Source: Brevibacillus daliensis (lineage in GTDB: Bacteria; Bacillota; Bacilli; Brevibacillales; Brevibacillaceae). Taken from it: DNA of 64,000 bases. The stretch spans positions 434,001 through 498,000 of the forward strand of contig NZ_JAJISB010000003.1 in NCBI RefSeq assembly GCF_021245735.1, read 5' to 3'. The translations under genes were made by a program, and so were the position numbers. The notes under the pieces were generated by a model that searched no databases, was not told the origin of the DNA, and saw only the letters and a program-made list of their open reading frames with translations. Positions 28,350-36,266 of this stretch are shown in pieces (positions within the stretch are counted from its first letter, which is position 1; each line of letters opens with the position of its first letter).

Positions 28350-28458
28350 AGAAAAACTTCTATTGAAGTCTTTTCGAAGAAGCTGGTTCTTCCTTAGAGG
28401 ATGTTTTTCATGCGTATCAGGATGAGTTGCTCCGCTGTTTATGCTTTCTGATACAGTA
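28350..28458 (+). repeat. 110-bp dispersed repeat, copy B
   Basis: Same element as 26778-26884 with scattered substitutions, lying between the MOSC and purine permease genes. Confidence 0.8.
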
Positions 28459-28634
28459 AAAAGAGTTGCTTTCCCATTGAAAAAAACCTTGGATGTCCGA
28501 TTTTTTTCCTTTAGCTATTAACGTTTACCATCTTTTTTGTTACTATGGGAAAAGGTGTCTTGCCCTGATACACTTTCAGGGTGAACTGGCACGGGTGGGC
28601 CGAGGGATTGTTTCAAGTTAAGAAGGGGTCATCA

Positions 28635-29921
28635 TTGTTTTCTTTTTTCAACAAGCATTTTGATTTGCAAGGTCATCAAACTACATGGAAAAATGAAGTG
28701 TTGGCGGGGATAACCACATTTTTTACTGTGGTATATATAATCGCTGTAAATGCATTTATCTTGTCAGATGCAGGTATTCCATTAGAAGCGGGGATAGTTG
28801 CTACGATCCTCATTTCGTTCATTGGATGCTTGATTATGGGCTTTTGGGCTAATGCACCAATTGCTCTTGTTCCTGGAATGGGTATTAATGCTTTCTTTTC
28901 ATACACAATTGTACGTTCGATGGGTTTTTCCTGGGAAGAAGCACTAGCTGTAGTATTTTTATCAGGGATCTTGTTTATTGTACTAACGTTTACACCTGTT
29001 GCAGGGCTGTTAGCGAGAAGCATTCCTGATTCGTTAAAAGAAGCGATGACAGTTGGAATTGGTTTATATCTGACTTTTATCGGTTTGCAAAAGAGTGGGC
29101 TTGTTGTCCCGAATCCGACTACTTATATTGCGATGGGTGATCTGGGAAGTTTACCTGTACTATTATCAATAAGTAGTCTGGTTATTACTCTGTTTCTTTT
29201 TTTACGGAATGTAAAAGGTAGCTTTTTGATCAGTATTATTGTGAATACGTTGATCGTTTTCGCTTTCGGTCAATTAGAACCAGCAAGTGAGAGTGCAGGG
29301 TTTTCCTTTGCCAGCTATCTGTCTGTTTTCGGTGCAATGTCCTTTGAAAGAATCGGCACATCTTTATTTTGGGTTGCTATCTTTCCGCTAACGATGGTTA
29401 TTGTTTTTGAAAACATGGGAATATTGCACAGCATGGTTAAGCCAGCCAAATTCAAGCGTTCTCTTCAAGCTAATGGGATTGTTGCTATGTTATCAGGAGT
29501 ATTCGGTACGAGTCCGACAGTCTCTTCCGTTGAGAGTACCGCAGGGATATCAGCAGGCGGGAAAACAGGTTTGACTGCTATAACAACAGGAATTCTGTTT
29601 CTCTTCTCAATCTTCTTTATCCCTGTGGTTCGCTATATTCCAGATAGTGCAATCGCTCCCATATTAATCATCATCGGTAGTTTGATGATGACGAGTGTGA
29701 AAGGGATTAACTTCGAGGATATGTCAGAAGGGATACCTGCATTTCTGATCATTGTCCTGATTCCATTTACTTCGAGTATCGCAGATGGAATAGCGTTTGG
29801 TTTCATGTCATATCCGCTGGTTAAACTGGCAATGGGTAAACTAAAAGAGGTTCCACTTCCTCTAATGGTTATCTCCATTCTATTTTTCATTAACTTTGTC
29901 GTGTTAACATTGCAAACGTAA
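28635..29921 (+). CDS. NCS2/AzgA-like purine (guanine/hypoxanthine) permease
   Basis: Proton-coupled purine uptake permease. I place the start at the TTG at 28635 (FSFFNKHFDL) with AAGAAGGGG 6 bases upstream, giving 428 residues as in PbuO/PbuG-type proteins; a GTG 54 bases earlier is open but poorly supported. About twelve to thirteen TM segments are seen, with the family motifs TTFFTVVYIIAVNAFIL, ALVPGMGINAFFSY and GTSPTVSSVESTAGISAGG. No purine riboswitch could be recognised in the leader. A small hairpin (CCCTGA/TCAGGG, near 28563-28581) is the only structure there. Confidence 0.9.
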   Translation: MFSFFNKHFDLQGHQTTWKNEVLAGITTFFTVVYIIAVNAFILSDAGIPLEAGIVATILISFIGCLIMGFWANAPIALVPGMGINAFFSYTIVRSMGFSWEEALAVVFLSGILFIVLTFTPVAGLLARSIPDSLKEAMTVGIGLYLTFIGLQKSGLVVPNPTTYIAMGDLGSLPVLLSISSLVITLFLFLRNVKGSFLISIIVNTLIVFAFGQLEPASESAGFSFASYLSVFGAMSFERIGTSLFWVAIFPLTMVIVFENMGILHSMVKPAKFKRSLQANGIVAMLSGVFGTSPTVSSVESTAGISAGGKTGLTAITTGILFLFSIFFIPVVRYIPDSAIAPILIIIGSLMMTSVKGINFEDMSEGIPAFLIIVLIPFTSSIADGIAFGFMSYPLVKLAMGKLKEVPLPLMVISILFFINFVVLTLQT

Positions 29922-29928
29922 GAGTAGG

Positions 29929-29968
29929 AAAGCCACGAGTACCAAGATGGGTATTCGTGGCTTATTAC
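29929..29968 (+). terminator. Terminator after the purine permease gene
   Basis: An AAGCCACGAGTACC / GGTATTCGTGGCTT stem with a short T-rich tail. Confidence 0.8.
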
Positions 29969-30045
29969 ATGTATCAGAAGGTATTAACTGCGCAGTATTC
30001 CTACCAAAATCGAATGAGAAGCATCATTTTTGTTCAATCCTCATT

Positions 30046-30939
30046 TTATTGTTTAACGGCCAATAGGTAATTCACGTTCTCAAAAGAAGTCATTTCACTA
30101 CCGTGTTTACTAAAATATCGCTCAGTAATTTCTGAAGGATTCAAATGTTCATAGATTGCAAATCCACAACGCTGAAGTAACTGCTCGATCTGTTCGTAGC
30201 TGTATGCTGCAAGCATGGATTCACCGCCATAGCTTGCCATTTCTAGTTGTTTTTTCACCCGATAGCTAGCATTATCTGTAAACGTAAATTCATCCGGATA
30301 ATCAAAAACCAGACTGCTTCCTTTGATTAATAAATGAGAGATTTTTTGAATCATTCTTTCAAAAGCTTCAGGAGTTAAATAGTAGCTTAGCCCTAGAAGT
30401 GTACAAAAGCTGAGCGCCTCTTTTTGAAAGGATCCATTATTAAGTAAGACGTTCTCCCAATCAAGATCGTTGAAGTCGCATGAAAGAAACTCTGTATTTG
30501 TTGGGACATCCAAATGTTTCTCGGTAAGCCGATTTTTCTTAAAACTCTGGGTGAGAGGGTGATCTAGCTCAAAAATGTGGAGCTTATCAGAAAAATCAGG
30601 TTGTCGCAGGCAAAAGGTGTCCAAACCTGCTCCGAAGATCATGTACTGTGTTACTCCAAGTGTAACAGCGGTTGCGAGACTTTCTTCAGCATAGGCAGTT
30701 CTGCCAAGAGGAGTAGGGCTAAGTTGATGGTTTACTACCCAACGTAAAGCCTCGTTATCATCTCCCTTAAAATCTGGATTGAAGAATGAAATACCTTTTG
30801 TCATGTTTAATGCGATATTTTCATATTCGTCATCAGTTAGTAAATTAATTCTGTCATCAAAAATCTTTTGAAGATTGTTTTTTGCATGGAATACTCTCGC
30901 GAATGCGCTTACCAAGGCTGTTGTGCTTTCCTTTTTCAT
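30046..30939 (-). CDS. SAM-dependent methyltransferase, leucine carboxyl methyltransferase (LCMT/PPM1) family
   Basis: 297 residues. The opening (TTALVSAFARVFHA), the SAM-site region TQYMIFGAGLDTFCLR and the acidic strand IFELDHPLTQSFKK are diagnostic of the LCM family, including Bacillus YktD-like O-methyltransferases proposed to act on polyketides or other small molecules. GGGGGTCAT lies upstream of the ATG. It is a single gene; the substrate is unknown. Confidence 0.85.
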   Translation of the reverse strand: MKKESTTALVSAFARVFHAKNNLQKIFDDRINLLTDDEYENIALNMTKGISFFNPDFKGDDNEALRWVVNHQLSPTPLGRTAYAEESLATAVTLGVTQYMIFGAGLDTFCLRQPDFSDKLHIFELDHPLTQSFKKNRLTEKHLDVPTNTEFLSCDFNDLDWENVLLNNGSFQKEALSFCTLLGLSYYLTPEAFERMIQKISHLLIKGSSLVFDYPDEFTFTDNASYRVKKQLEMASYGGESMLAAYSYEQIEQLLQRCGFAIYEHLNPSEITERYFSKHGSEMTSFENVNYLLAVKQ

Positions 30940-30974
30940 TACATGACCCCCGATACAATTTTAAATAAAAAACG

Positions 30975-31003
30975 TTGACAAATAATAAATTTTATGATAT
31001 AAT
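30975..31003 (+). promoter_or_regulatory. Consensus sigma-A promoter reading into an intergenic region
   Basis: TTGACA (30975-30980), a 17-base spacer and TATAAT (30998-31003): a perfect match at both hexamers with optimal spacing. The predicted start is near 31009-31010. No protein gene follows on this strand before the terminator at 31178-31211. Confidence 0.8.
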
Positions 31004-31008
31004 ATTAT

Positions 31009-31211
31009 GTTGTGATTCGGTTATAATATTGTATTGGTTTGCTACATCTTAGTCAACGATCTTTTTCGCAACATGCTTGCCATAGAAAAGTGGAGTATGA
31101 CATATGTCTTGCGTGGGTATCAGAAGAAGGGGATATCAGACATAATTCTTCGATAAGCAGGTAGGTTAATAAATCACAAAAAAGACGCTTTTTAGCAAGC
31201 GTCTTTTTTGC
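31009..31211 (+). ncRNA. Candidate structured small RNA (about 200 nt)
   Basis: Begins at the start site predicted from the consensus promoter and ends at an intrinsic terminator. The first bases TTGTGATT (31010-31017) are perfectly complementary to AATCACAA (31172-31179) just before the terminator stem, so the ends of the transcript can pair. No good ORF is inside; a 27-codon frame from 31073 lacks a ribosome binding site. The length and end-pairing recall 6S-like RNAs, but I could not find 6S-specific features, so the class is open. Confidence 0.5.
31178..31211. terminator. Terminator shared by the small RNA and dctP
   Basis: AAAGACGCTT / AAGCGTCTTT with a six-base loop, T-run on the plus strand and A-run on the other side, usable both ways. 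Confidence 0.85.
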
Positions 31212-31220
31212 TGGTTACTA

Positions 31221-32471
31221 TTAGGAAGCAATAGCATTTGTATTCGCAGCATTCTGTGCTGGTGGTGTAAATTCTCCCTCAGCTTTTGATATTACAACAG
31301 TAGCTACACCGTTACCAATCAAGTTGGTTACTGCACGAGCTTCAGACATAAAGCGGTCAACTCCGATTAGCAGAGCAACACCTTCAACAGGAATGGACGG
31401 GAATGCAGCCAGTGTAGCAGCTAATGTAATGAGACCAGAACCTGTTACACCTGCAGCTCCTTTTGATGTTAGCATTAGTACGGCTAGCAACGTTAACTGC
31501 TGCACGAGCGTCATTTCAATTCCATATGCTTGAGCAATGAAAAGGGCACCCATGGAAAGATAAATTGACGTTCCATCTAGATTGAAAGAATAACCAGTAG
31601 GAACAACCAAACCTACTACTGATTTCGAGCAGCCATATGTTTCCAACTTGCGCATCATGTTAGGAAGCGCTGATTCGGAAGAAGATGTACCAACAACAAG
31701 TAGGATCTCATCCTTGATGTAACGGATGAACGAGAAGATGTTAAACTTATGAACCTTACAAATCGTACCAAGAACGATTACGATGAACAGGAACATGGTG
31801 ATATAAACAGAGCTCATTAACAAGCCAAGGTTTACAAGAGATTTGATTCCGAACTTACCAATCGTGTAAGACATTGCACCAAAAGCTGCGATTGGAGAGA
31901 CTTTCATGATCATATTTACAACACCGAAGAACCCTTGTGTCAATCTATCAAACAGAGTAAGTACTGGAGCTGCTTTTTCTCCCATTGCTGTAAGAGAAAT
32001 ACCGAACAGTACAGCAAAGAATAAGATTGGAAGTAGCTCGCCGCTTGCAAATGCTGCTACAACGTTACTTGGGACAATGTTTATCAGGAAGTCTACAAAG
32101 CTTTCCGATCCAGCAGATCCTGTGTATTTAGAGATGTCCGTACCTGCAGCTGCAGAAGGATCAATGCCGACACCTGGTTTTACCCAGTTAACTACGACAA
32201 TTCCGATTGCTAATGCGATGGTGGTTACAATCTCAAAATAAAGGAGAGCTTTACCGCCAATACGGCCAACCTTTTTCATATCACCCATACTCGCGATACC
32301 ATGTACGATGGTAAAGAATACAATTGGTGGGATAACCATTTTAATCATATTGATGAAAACATCTGCGAGAACTTTTAATTTGGCTCCCATTTCAGGGTTA
32401 ATAAATCCAAAGATAATACCAGCGATTACTGCAATAACTACTTGAACGGTCAGGTTTTTTAAAAATTTCAT
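31221..32471 (-). CDS. dctP: C4-dicarboxylate:cation symporter (DAACS family)
   Basis: 416 residues with eight TM segments plus two re-entrant loops; the serine-rich motif VGTSSSESALPNMMR (HP1) and the TM7/HP2 region GYSFNLDGTSIYLSMG mark the glutamate/dicarboxylate symporter family. Next to it are a DctB-like binding protein and a DctS/DctR two-component pair, the same set as in the B. subtilis dct locus, where DctP imports succinate, fumarate and malate. A candidate CcpA box lies just upstream. The ribosome binding site is AGAGGATGTG. Confidence 0.9.
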   Translation of the reverse strand: MKFLKNLTVQVVIAVIAGIIFGFINPEMGAKLKVLADVFINMIKMVIPPIVFFTIVHGIASMGDMKKVGRIGGKALLYFEIVTTIALAIGIVVVNWVKPGVGIDPSAAAGTDISKYTGSAGSESFVDFLINIVPSNVVAAFASGELLPILFFAVLFGISLTAMGEKAAPVLTLFDRLTQGFFGVVNMIMKVSPIAAFGAMSYTIGKFGIKSLVNLGLLMSSVYITMFLFIVIVLGTICKVHKFNIFSFIRYIKDEILLVVGTSSSESALPNMMRKLETYGCSKSVVGLVVPTGYSFNLDGTSIYLSMGALFIAQAYGIEMTLVQQLTLLAVLMLTSKGAAGVTGSGLITLAATLAAFPSIPVEGVALLIGVDRFMSEARAVTNLIGNGVATVVISKAEGEFTPPAQNAANTNAIAS

Positions 32472-32490
32472 GTTGGTTTCACATCCTCTT

Positions 32491-32504
32491 TGAAAGCGCT
32501 TTTT
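32491..32504 (-). promoter_or_regulatory. Candidate CcpA site (cre) upstream of dctP
   Basis: TGAAAGCGCTTTTT matches the cre core (TGAAAGCG...), although the last bases deviate from the consensus. It lies about 20 bases before the dctP start and beside a TATAGT -10-like sequence, where bound CcpA would block transcription. In B. subtilis dctP is catabolite-repressed. Confidence 0.5.
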
Positions 32505-32583
32505 TACTATAATGATATTGTAAGAGTTATGTGAAAATTAGAAAATAATCTGGTCGTATTGTTCTTTTTGGTTTTTTTGGTCA

Positions 32584-32634
32584 ACAAAAAAAGCCGGAAA
32601 AAGGAGAAAAAATTCCACCTTATTTCCGACTTTA
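32584..32634 (-). terminator. Terminator after dctB
   Basis: On the minus strand AAGTCGGAAATAAGG pairs with CCTTTTTCCGGCTT and is followed by T7, separating dctB from dctP. Confidence 0.75.
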
Positions 32635-32651
32635 TATTTGCAAAACTCAGG

Positions 32652-33701
32652 TTATTCGTTATGATTCTTTTTAATCATACCCATTAGCTCATCTCCAATA
32701 ATGGAATGAAATTGGTCATAAACAGGCTGAAGGGTTCGTACCCATTCTTCTTTTTGTTCGGGTGTAAGCTCATAGATAGAAATATTCGTTTTTTCTTCAA
32801 GTAATTTTTGCTGTTGATCGTTCATTGCAATTGCCTTCACTCTATTCCAATAGCTTGTTTCTAGCATAGCCTCTTCAATTTGGTCACGTAGTTCAGGTTC
32901 CAATGAATTCCAAAAATCCTCATTAACCAATACTGCATACCCAAGATAGGCATGATTACTAATGGTAACGTGACTCTGAACCTGATAGAGCTGCTTTGTA
33001 TAGATGTTTGAAAAGGTATTTTCCTGGGCATTTACGATACCAGATTTAATATTGCCATATACCTCAGTAAAAGGCATGACAACTGACTTTGCTCCAAGAA
33101 GATTCATTTGGCTTTCAATTGCTTTACTGGACATAATGCGGAAGGTATGACCCTTAAAATCTTTCGGGGTCAACAACGGTTGTTTGTCACTTGACATTTG
33201 CTTGAATCCATTGCTCCAAAATGCGAGCTGCTTAACATTTTGTTTTTCAATCGAATGAAATAAAATTTCTCCAATAGGTCCATCAAAAGCCTCATGGATG
33301 GAAACTTGATCAGGGAAAGCATAGGGGAGATCAAAGATTAAATATTGTGACGAAATGTTTGACAGTTTAGAGAATGCCGGCGCGATCATTTGGACGTCAC
33401 CGCGTTGTAATGCCTCAAATTCGTTGTTATCCGAATACAAAATACCATTGGGAAAAACCTGTACCTCAACACGATCATTTGTTTTTTCTTTTACCGTCTG
33501 AACGAATTTTTCGGCAGCTAATCCTTTAGGGGTGTTTTCTGCCACCACATGACTAAATTTAATCACAATTCGCTCTTTCATTCCTTCTTGCAGCTCATCA
33601 TATGGTTTTTCGGTGGTCCATAGTTCGCTACGAAATCCGAAAAGTATGGCAGTTAATAATCCGACTACAAGGAAGAAAATAATGCTGACTGCTGATTTCA
33701 A
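32652..33701 (-). CDS. dctB: TRAP-type dicarboxylate-binding protein, sensor partner of DctS
   Basis: 349 residues with an N-terminal TM/signal segment (about 5-23) and a DctP-type TRAP solute-binding domain (VIKFSHVVAENTPKG, FPNGILYSDNNEFEAL, FKGHTFRIMSSKAI). No TRAP membrane subunits are present. In B. subtilis the orphan DctB works as an extracytoplasmic sensor that helps DctS and DctP rather than in TRAP transport. Its divergent position to dctS supports that reading. There is no lipobox, so it probably stays anchored or is secreted. Confidence 0.85.
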   Translation of the reverse strand: MKSAVSIIFFLVVGLLTAILFGFRSELWTTEKPYDELQEGMKERIVIKFSHVVAENTPKGLAAEKFVQTVKEKTNDRVEVQVFPNGILYSDNNEFEALQRGDVQMIAPAFSKLSNISSQYLIFDLPYAFPDQVSIHEAFDGPIGEILFHSIEKQNVKQLAFWSNGFKQMSSDKQPLLTPKDFKGHTFRIMSSKAIESQMNLLGAKSVVMPFTEVYGNIKSGIVNAQENTFSNIYTKQLYQVQSHVTISNHAYLGYAVLVNEDFWNSLEPELRDQIEEAMLETSYWNRVKAIAMNDQQQKLLEEKTNISIYELTPEQKEEWVRTLQPVYDQFHSIIGDELMGMIKKNHNE

Positions 33702-33760
33702 GATGTTTTCACCCTTTTCCTAGTTGAAGAATAGTGAATTTTCATCCAAAATAAAACATA

Positions 33761-33843
33761 CAAAACGGTCATTACCGTTTTGTTGGACCGCAAGCGGCTA
33801 CATCCAATTTTATGAAAAACGTCGAGACGTTTTTCACAGAAAA
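33761..33843 (+). repeat. Triple-hairpin intergenic repeat, copy 2
   Basis: Same three palindromes as copy 1: CAAAACGGT/ACCGTTTTG, TTGGACCGC/GCGG..CATCCAA, and TGAAAAACGTCGAGACGTTTTTCA. Differences fall mostly in loops or are compensatory. It lies 15 bases before dctS, between divergent dctB and dctS. Confidence 0.8.
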
Positions 33844-33858
33844 TGACAGGGAAGGAAT

Positions 33859-35466
33859 GTGACCGATCTGCTTCAGAACATGCGTATTCAACATAAAATA
33901 ACAATCCTTTCACTAGGTATTGTACTATTTTCTCTCTTAATTGGGGGAATAATTGTGGTTGGAACTCTCTCTCATGAAAAAGAAAGAGAAGTGGGGCAAC
34001 GCCTTCTAGTAACTGCCCGCACTGTTGCTGAGTTTCCAACTATACCTAAACAGATAGTAGATAGAGATCAATGGAAAAATATTCAGCCATTAACGAAGCG
34101 AATCCAAATTGTTAATAACGTTTCGTATATTGTGGTATTAAATATGGAGCGGATTCGTTTAGCAGATGTAAAAGAAGACAGAGTTGGAACAAAGTTTTTA
34201 GGCAAGGAAGCGGAAACAGCTTTTGCTGAGCATACTTTTATCCAGAAGGTAAAAGGGGAATTAGGTAACGCATTGCGAGTCTATGTACCGATAATGGATC
34301 AGGATCACCGGCAAGTAGGCGTCGTTATCGTAGGTCAAGTCTTGCCATCTCTATCTGATGCGATTCGTAGTAACAAAGAGAGTTTAACAATTACCTTGTT
34401 GTTATCGCTTCTTTTTGGAATGATTGGTTCCTGGCTATTAGCACGCCACATGAAAAAACAAATGCTGAATCTGGAACCACATGAGATAACCCGACAAATG
34501 ATCGAACGAACGGCTACTTTCCAAGCGATGCACGAGGGTGCGATCGCCATTGATAAGAACCTGATCATAACGATCTTTAATGAACAGGCAAAACAGATTT
34601 TTCGGATCAAGGGTGATGTAATCGGGAAGAAGATTACGGATGTGATACCTGATTCCAGGCTACCGGAAATATTGTTGCTAGATAAACCAATCTATAACAG
34701 TGAATTACACATGAAAGATGCGTTAGTCTGGTCGAATCGTTTTCCTATCAAGGTAAATAACAAAACGGTAGGTGCATTGGCGATTTTTCAGGACCGAACG
34801 GAATTTGCTAAGATTGCTGAGGAGTTAACAGGGGTAAAAGCTTTTGTAGAAGCCCTTCGCTTGCAGAATCATGAACATTCTAACAAAATGCATACAATTG
34901 CAGGATTACTACAATTAGGACAGACAGAAAAAGCCCTTTCTTATCTGTTTGATGTGACAGAACAACAGGAAGAATTAAGTGACTTTTTGACAGAGAACAT
35001 ATATGACCCTATGTTATCAGGTTTGTTGTTAAGCAAAGTAAGGAAAGGGAATGAACGAGGTGTCAACGTCATTATTGATCGAAACAGCAGATTAACGCAT
35101 TTTCCAGAACGGATGGATCATCATGATTTTGTTCATATGATTGGTAATTTGGTTGAAAATGCTTTTGATGCCTTGGAATCAAGTGAGCAAACCGATAGGG
35201 AGATATTTATCAGTCTGTATCAAGACGAGGAGACTCTTTCATTGCTAGTGGAAGATAACGGTTCTGGGATGGATGAAGAGACGAGAAATCAGATATTTAC
35301 CAGGGGTTATTCAACGAAAACATCTTTGGTCAATCAAGAGAATCAAGGGCTTGGATTATATCTTGTACTAAATTTAGTTAATAAAGGCAAAGGAACGATA
35401 CAAGTAGAATCTTTGCCGGGAATGGGTACTAGCTTTATCATCCACTTCCCAATGAGAGGAGAATAA
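33859..35466 (+). CDS. dctS: Sensor histidine kinase, CitA/DcuS family
   Basis: 535 residues: TM1 (about 15-37), an extracytoplasmic PASC/sCache domain, TM2 (about 175-195), a cytoplasmic PAS (about 215-310), and a transmitter with the phospho-accepting histidine in RLQNHEHSNK (H338 probable) and ATPase boxes VENAFDALE, DNGSGMDE and GLGLYLV. It probably senses C4-dicarboxylates together with DctB. It starts with GTG after AGGGAAGG. dctR begins 2 bases after its stop. Confidence 0.9.
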   Translation: MTDLLQNMRIQHKITILSLGIVLFSLLIGGIIVVGTLSHEKEREVGQRLLVTARTVAEFPTIPKQIVDRDQWKNIQPLTKRIQIVNNVSYIVVLNMERIRLADVKEDRVGTKFLGKEAETAFAEHTFIQKVKGELGNALRVYVPIMDQDHRQVGVVIVGQVLPSLSDAIRSNKESLTITLLLSLLFGMIGSWLLARHMKKQMLNLEPHEITRQMIERTATFQAMHEGAIAIDKNLIITIFNEQAKQIFRIKGDVIGKKITDVIPDSRLPEILLLDKPIYNSELHMKDALVWSNRFPIKVNNKTVGALAIFQDRTEFAKIAEELTGVKAFVEALRLQNHEHSNKMHTIAGLLQLGQTEKALSYLFDVTEQQEELSDFLTENIYDPMLSGLLLSKVRKGNERGVNVIIDRNSRLTHFPERMDHHDFVHMIGNLVENAFDALESSEQTDREIFISLYQDEETLSLLVEDNGSGMDEETRNQIFTRGYSTKTSLVNQENQGLGLYLVLNLVNKGKGTIQVESLPGMGTSFIIHFPMRGE

Positions 35467-35467
35467 C

Positions 35468-36154
35468 ATGACATTTCAAGTAGTCATTGTTGAAGACGAC
35501 CTGATGGTACAGGAGTTGCATCGACAGTTTATTGAACAGGTAAGCGGATTTGAAGTAGTTGGAATGGCTAGTAATGGTGCTGATGGAGTTAAGATGGTGG
35601 AAGAGCTGAAGCCGGATCTGGTTATTCTGGACTTTTATATGCCTTCGTTAAATGGGCTTCAGGTGATAAAAACCTGGAGAAGTAATGATATTCATGTTGA
35701 CGTTATTGCTATTACGGCGGCAAAAGATTTAGATACCATTCAAACAATGTTTCGTAATGGTGTATTTGATTATATTATTAAACCATTTACCTTTGATCGG
35801 ATGAAGCAGACATTGGTAAAATATCGAGAATTCGTAACCTCGATGAACAAGCAAGAATCCCTGACACAAGCGCAGCTGGACATTATGTTTAAGGGTGAGT
35901 TTCATGAGTCAAAACAAGTAAAAGAGGGTGAACTTCCCAAGGGGCTCAATCCTCTAACGATGCATCAGATTAAACAAATCTTAAATGTGCAAATCACATC
36001 TATTTCGGCAGAAGAAGTGGCCGAAAAAGCTGGACTTGCCAGAGTTACAGCTAGACGTTATCTGGAATATCTGGAGAAAACCAACATGGTAGAATTGGAT
36101 ATTCGATATGGTGGAGTAGGACGACCTATAAACCGCTATTTGCTTAAGAAATAA
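35468..36154 (+). CDS. dctR: Response regulator, CitB/DcuR family
   Basis: 228 residues. Receiver domain with acidic pair D10/D11, phosphoacceptor D55 in LVILDFYMP and the lysine in YIIKPF. The C-terminal helix-turn-helix (ISAEEVAEKAGLARVTARRYLEYLE) belongs to the CitT/DcuR type. It is translated from GGAGAATAACATG next to dctS and is expected to activate dctP. Confidence 0.92.
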   Translation: MTFQVVIVEDDLMVQELHRQFIEQVSGFEVVGMASNGADGVKMVEELKPDLVILDFYMPSLNGLQVIKTWRSNDIHVDVIAITAAKDLDTIQTMFRNGVFDYIIKPFTFDRMKQTLVKYREFVTSMNKQESLTQAQLDIMFKGEFHESKQVKEGELPKGLNPLTMHQIKQILNVQITSISAEEVAEKAGLARVTARRYLEYLEKTNMVELDIRYGGVGRPINRYLLKK

Positions 36155-36266
36155 GAGGAAGCTACAATATATTCATTCAGATTGATTTTTTTCCTGTAAC
36201 TTAACCAGACACCTGTGCTATGATTAGAGGATAATTAAATTGATTGTAAAGGAGATTTTGCTAGCA

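Noticed and set aside
28586-28600. Sigma-54 promoter-like TGGCAC sequence
   Set aside because: The -12 GC element is missing, and the site lies within the leader just before the start codon.
28459-28634. Purine riboswitch before the permease gene
   Set aside because: The conserved loop sequences of the purine aptamer are absent; only a short hairpin is seen.
33698-34039. 113-codon minus-strand frame at the dctB/dctS junction
   Set aside because: It overlaps the repeat and the start of dctS, has no ribosome binding site and reads as the shadow of the dctS coding strand.
36155-36266. T-box leader before tyrS
   Set aside because: The interval is only 112 bases and shows no T-box sequence or terminator.
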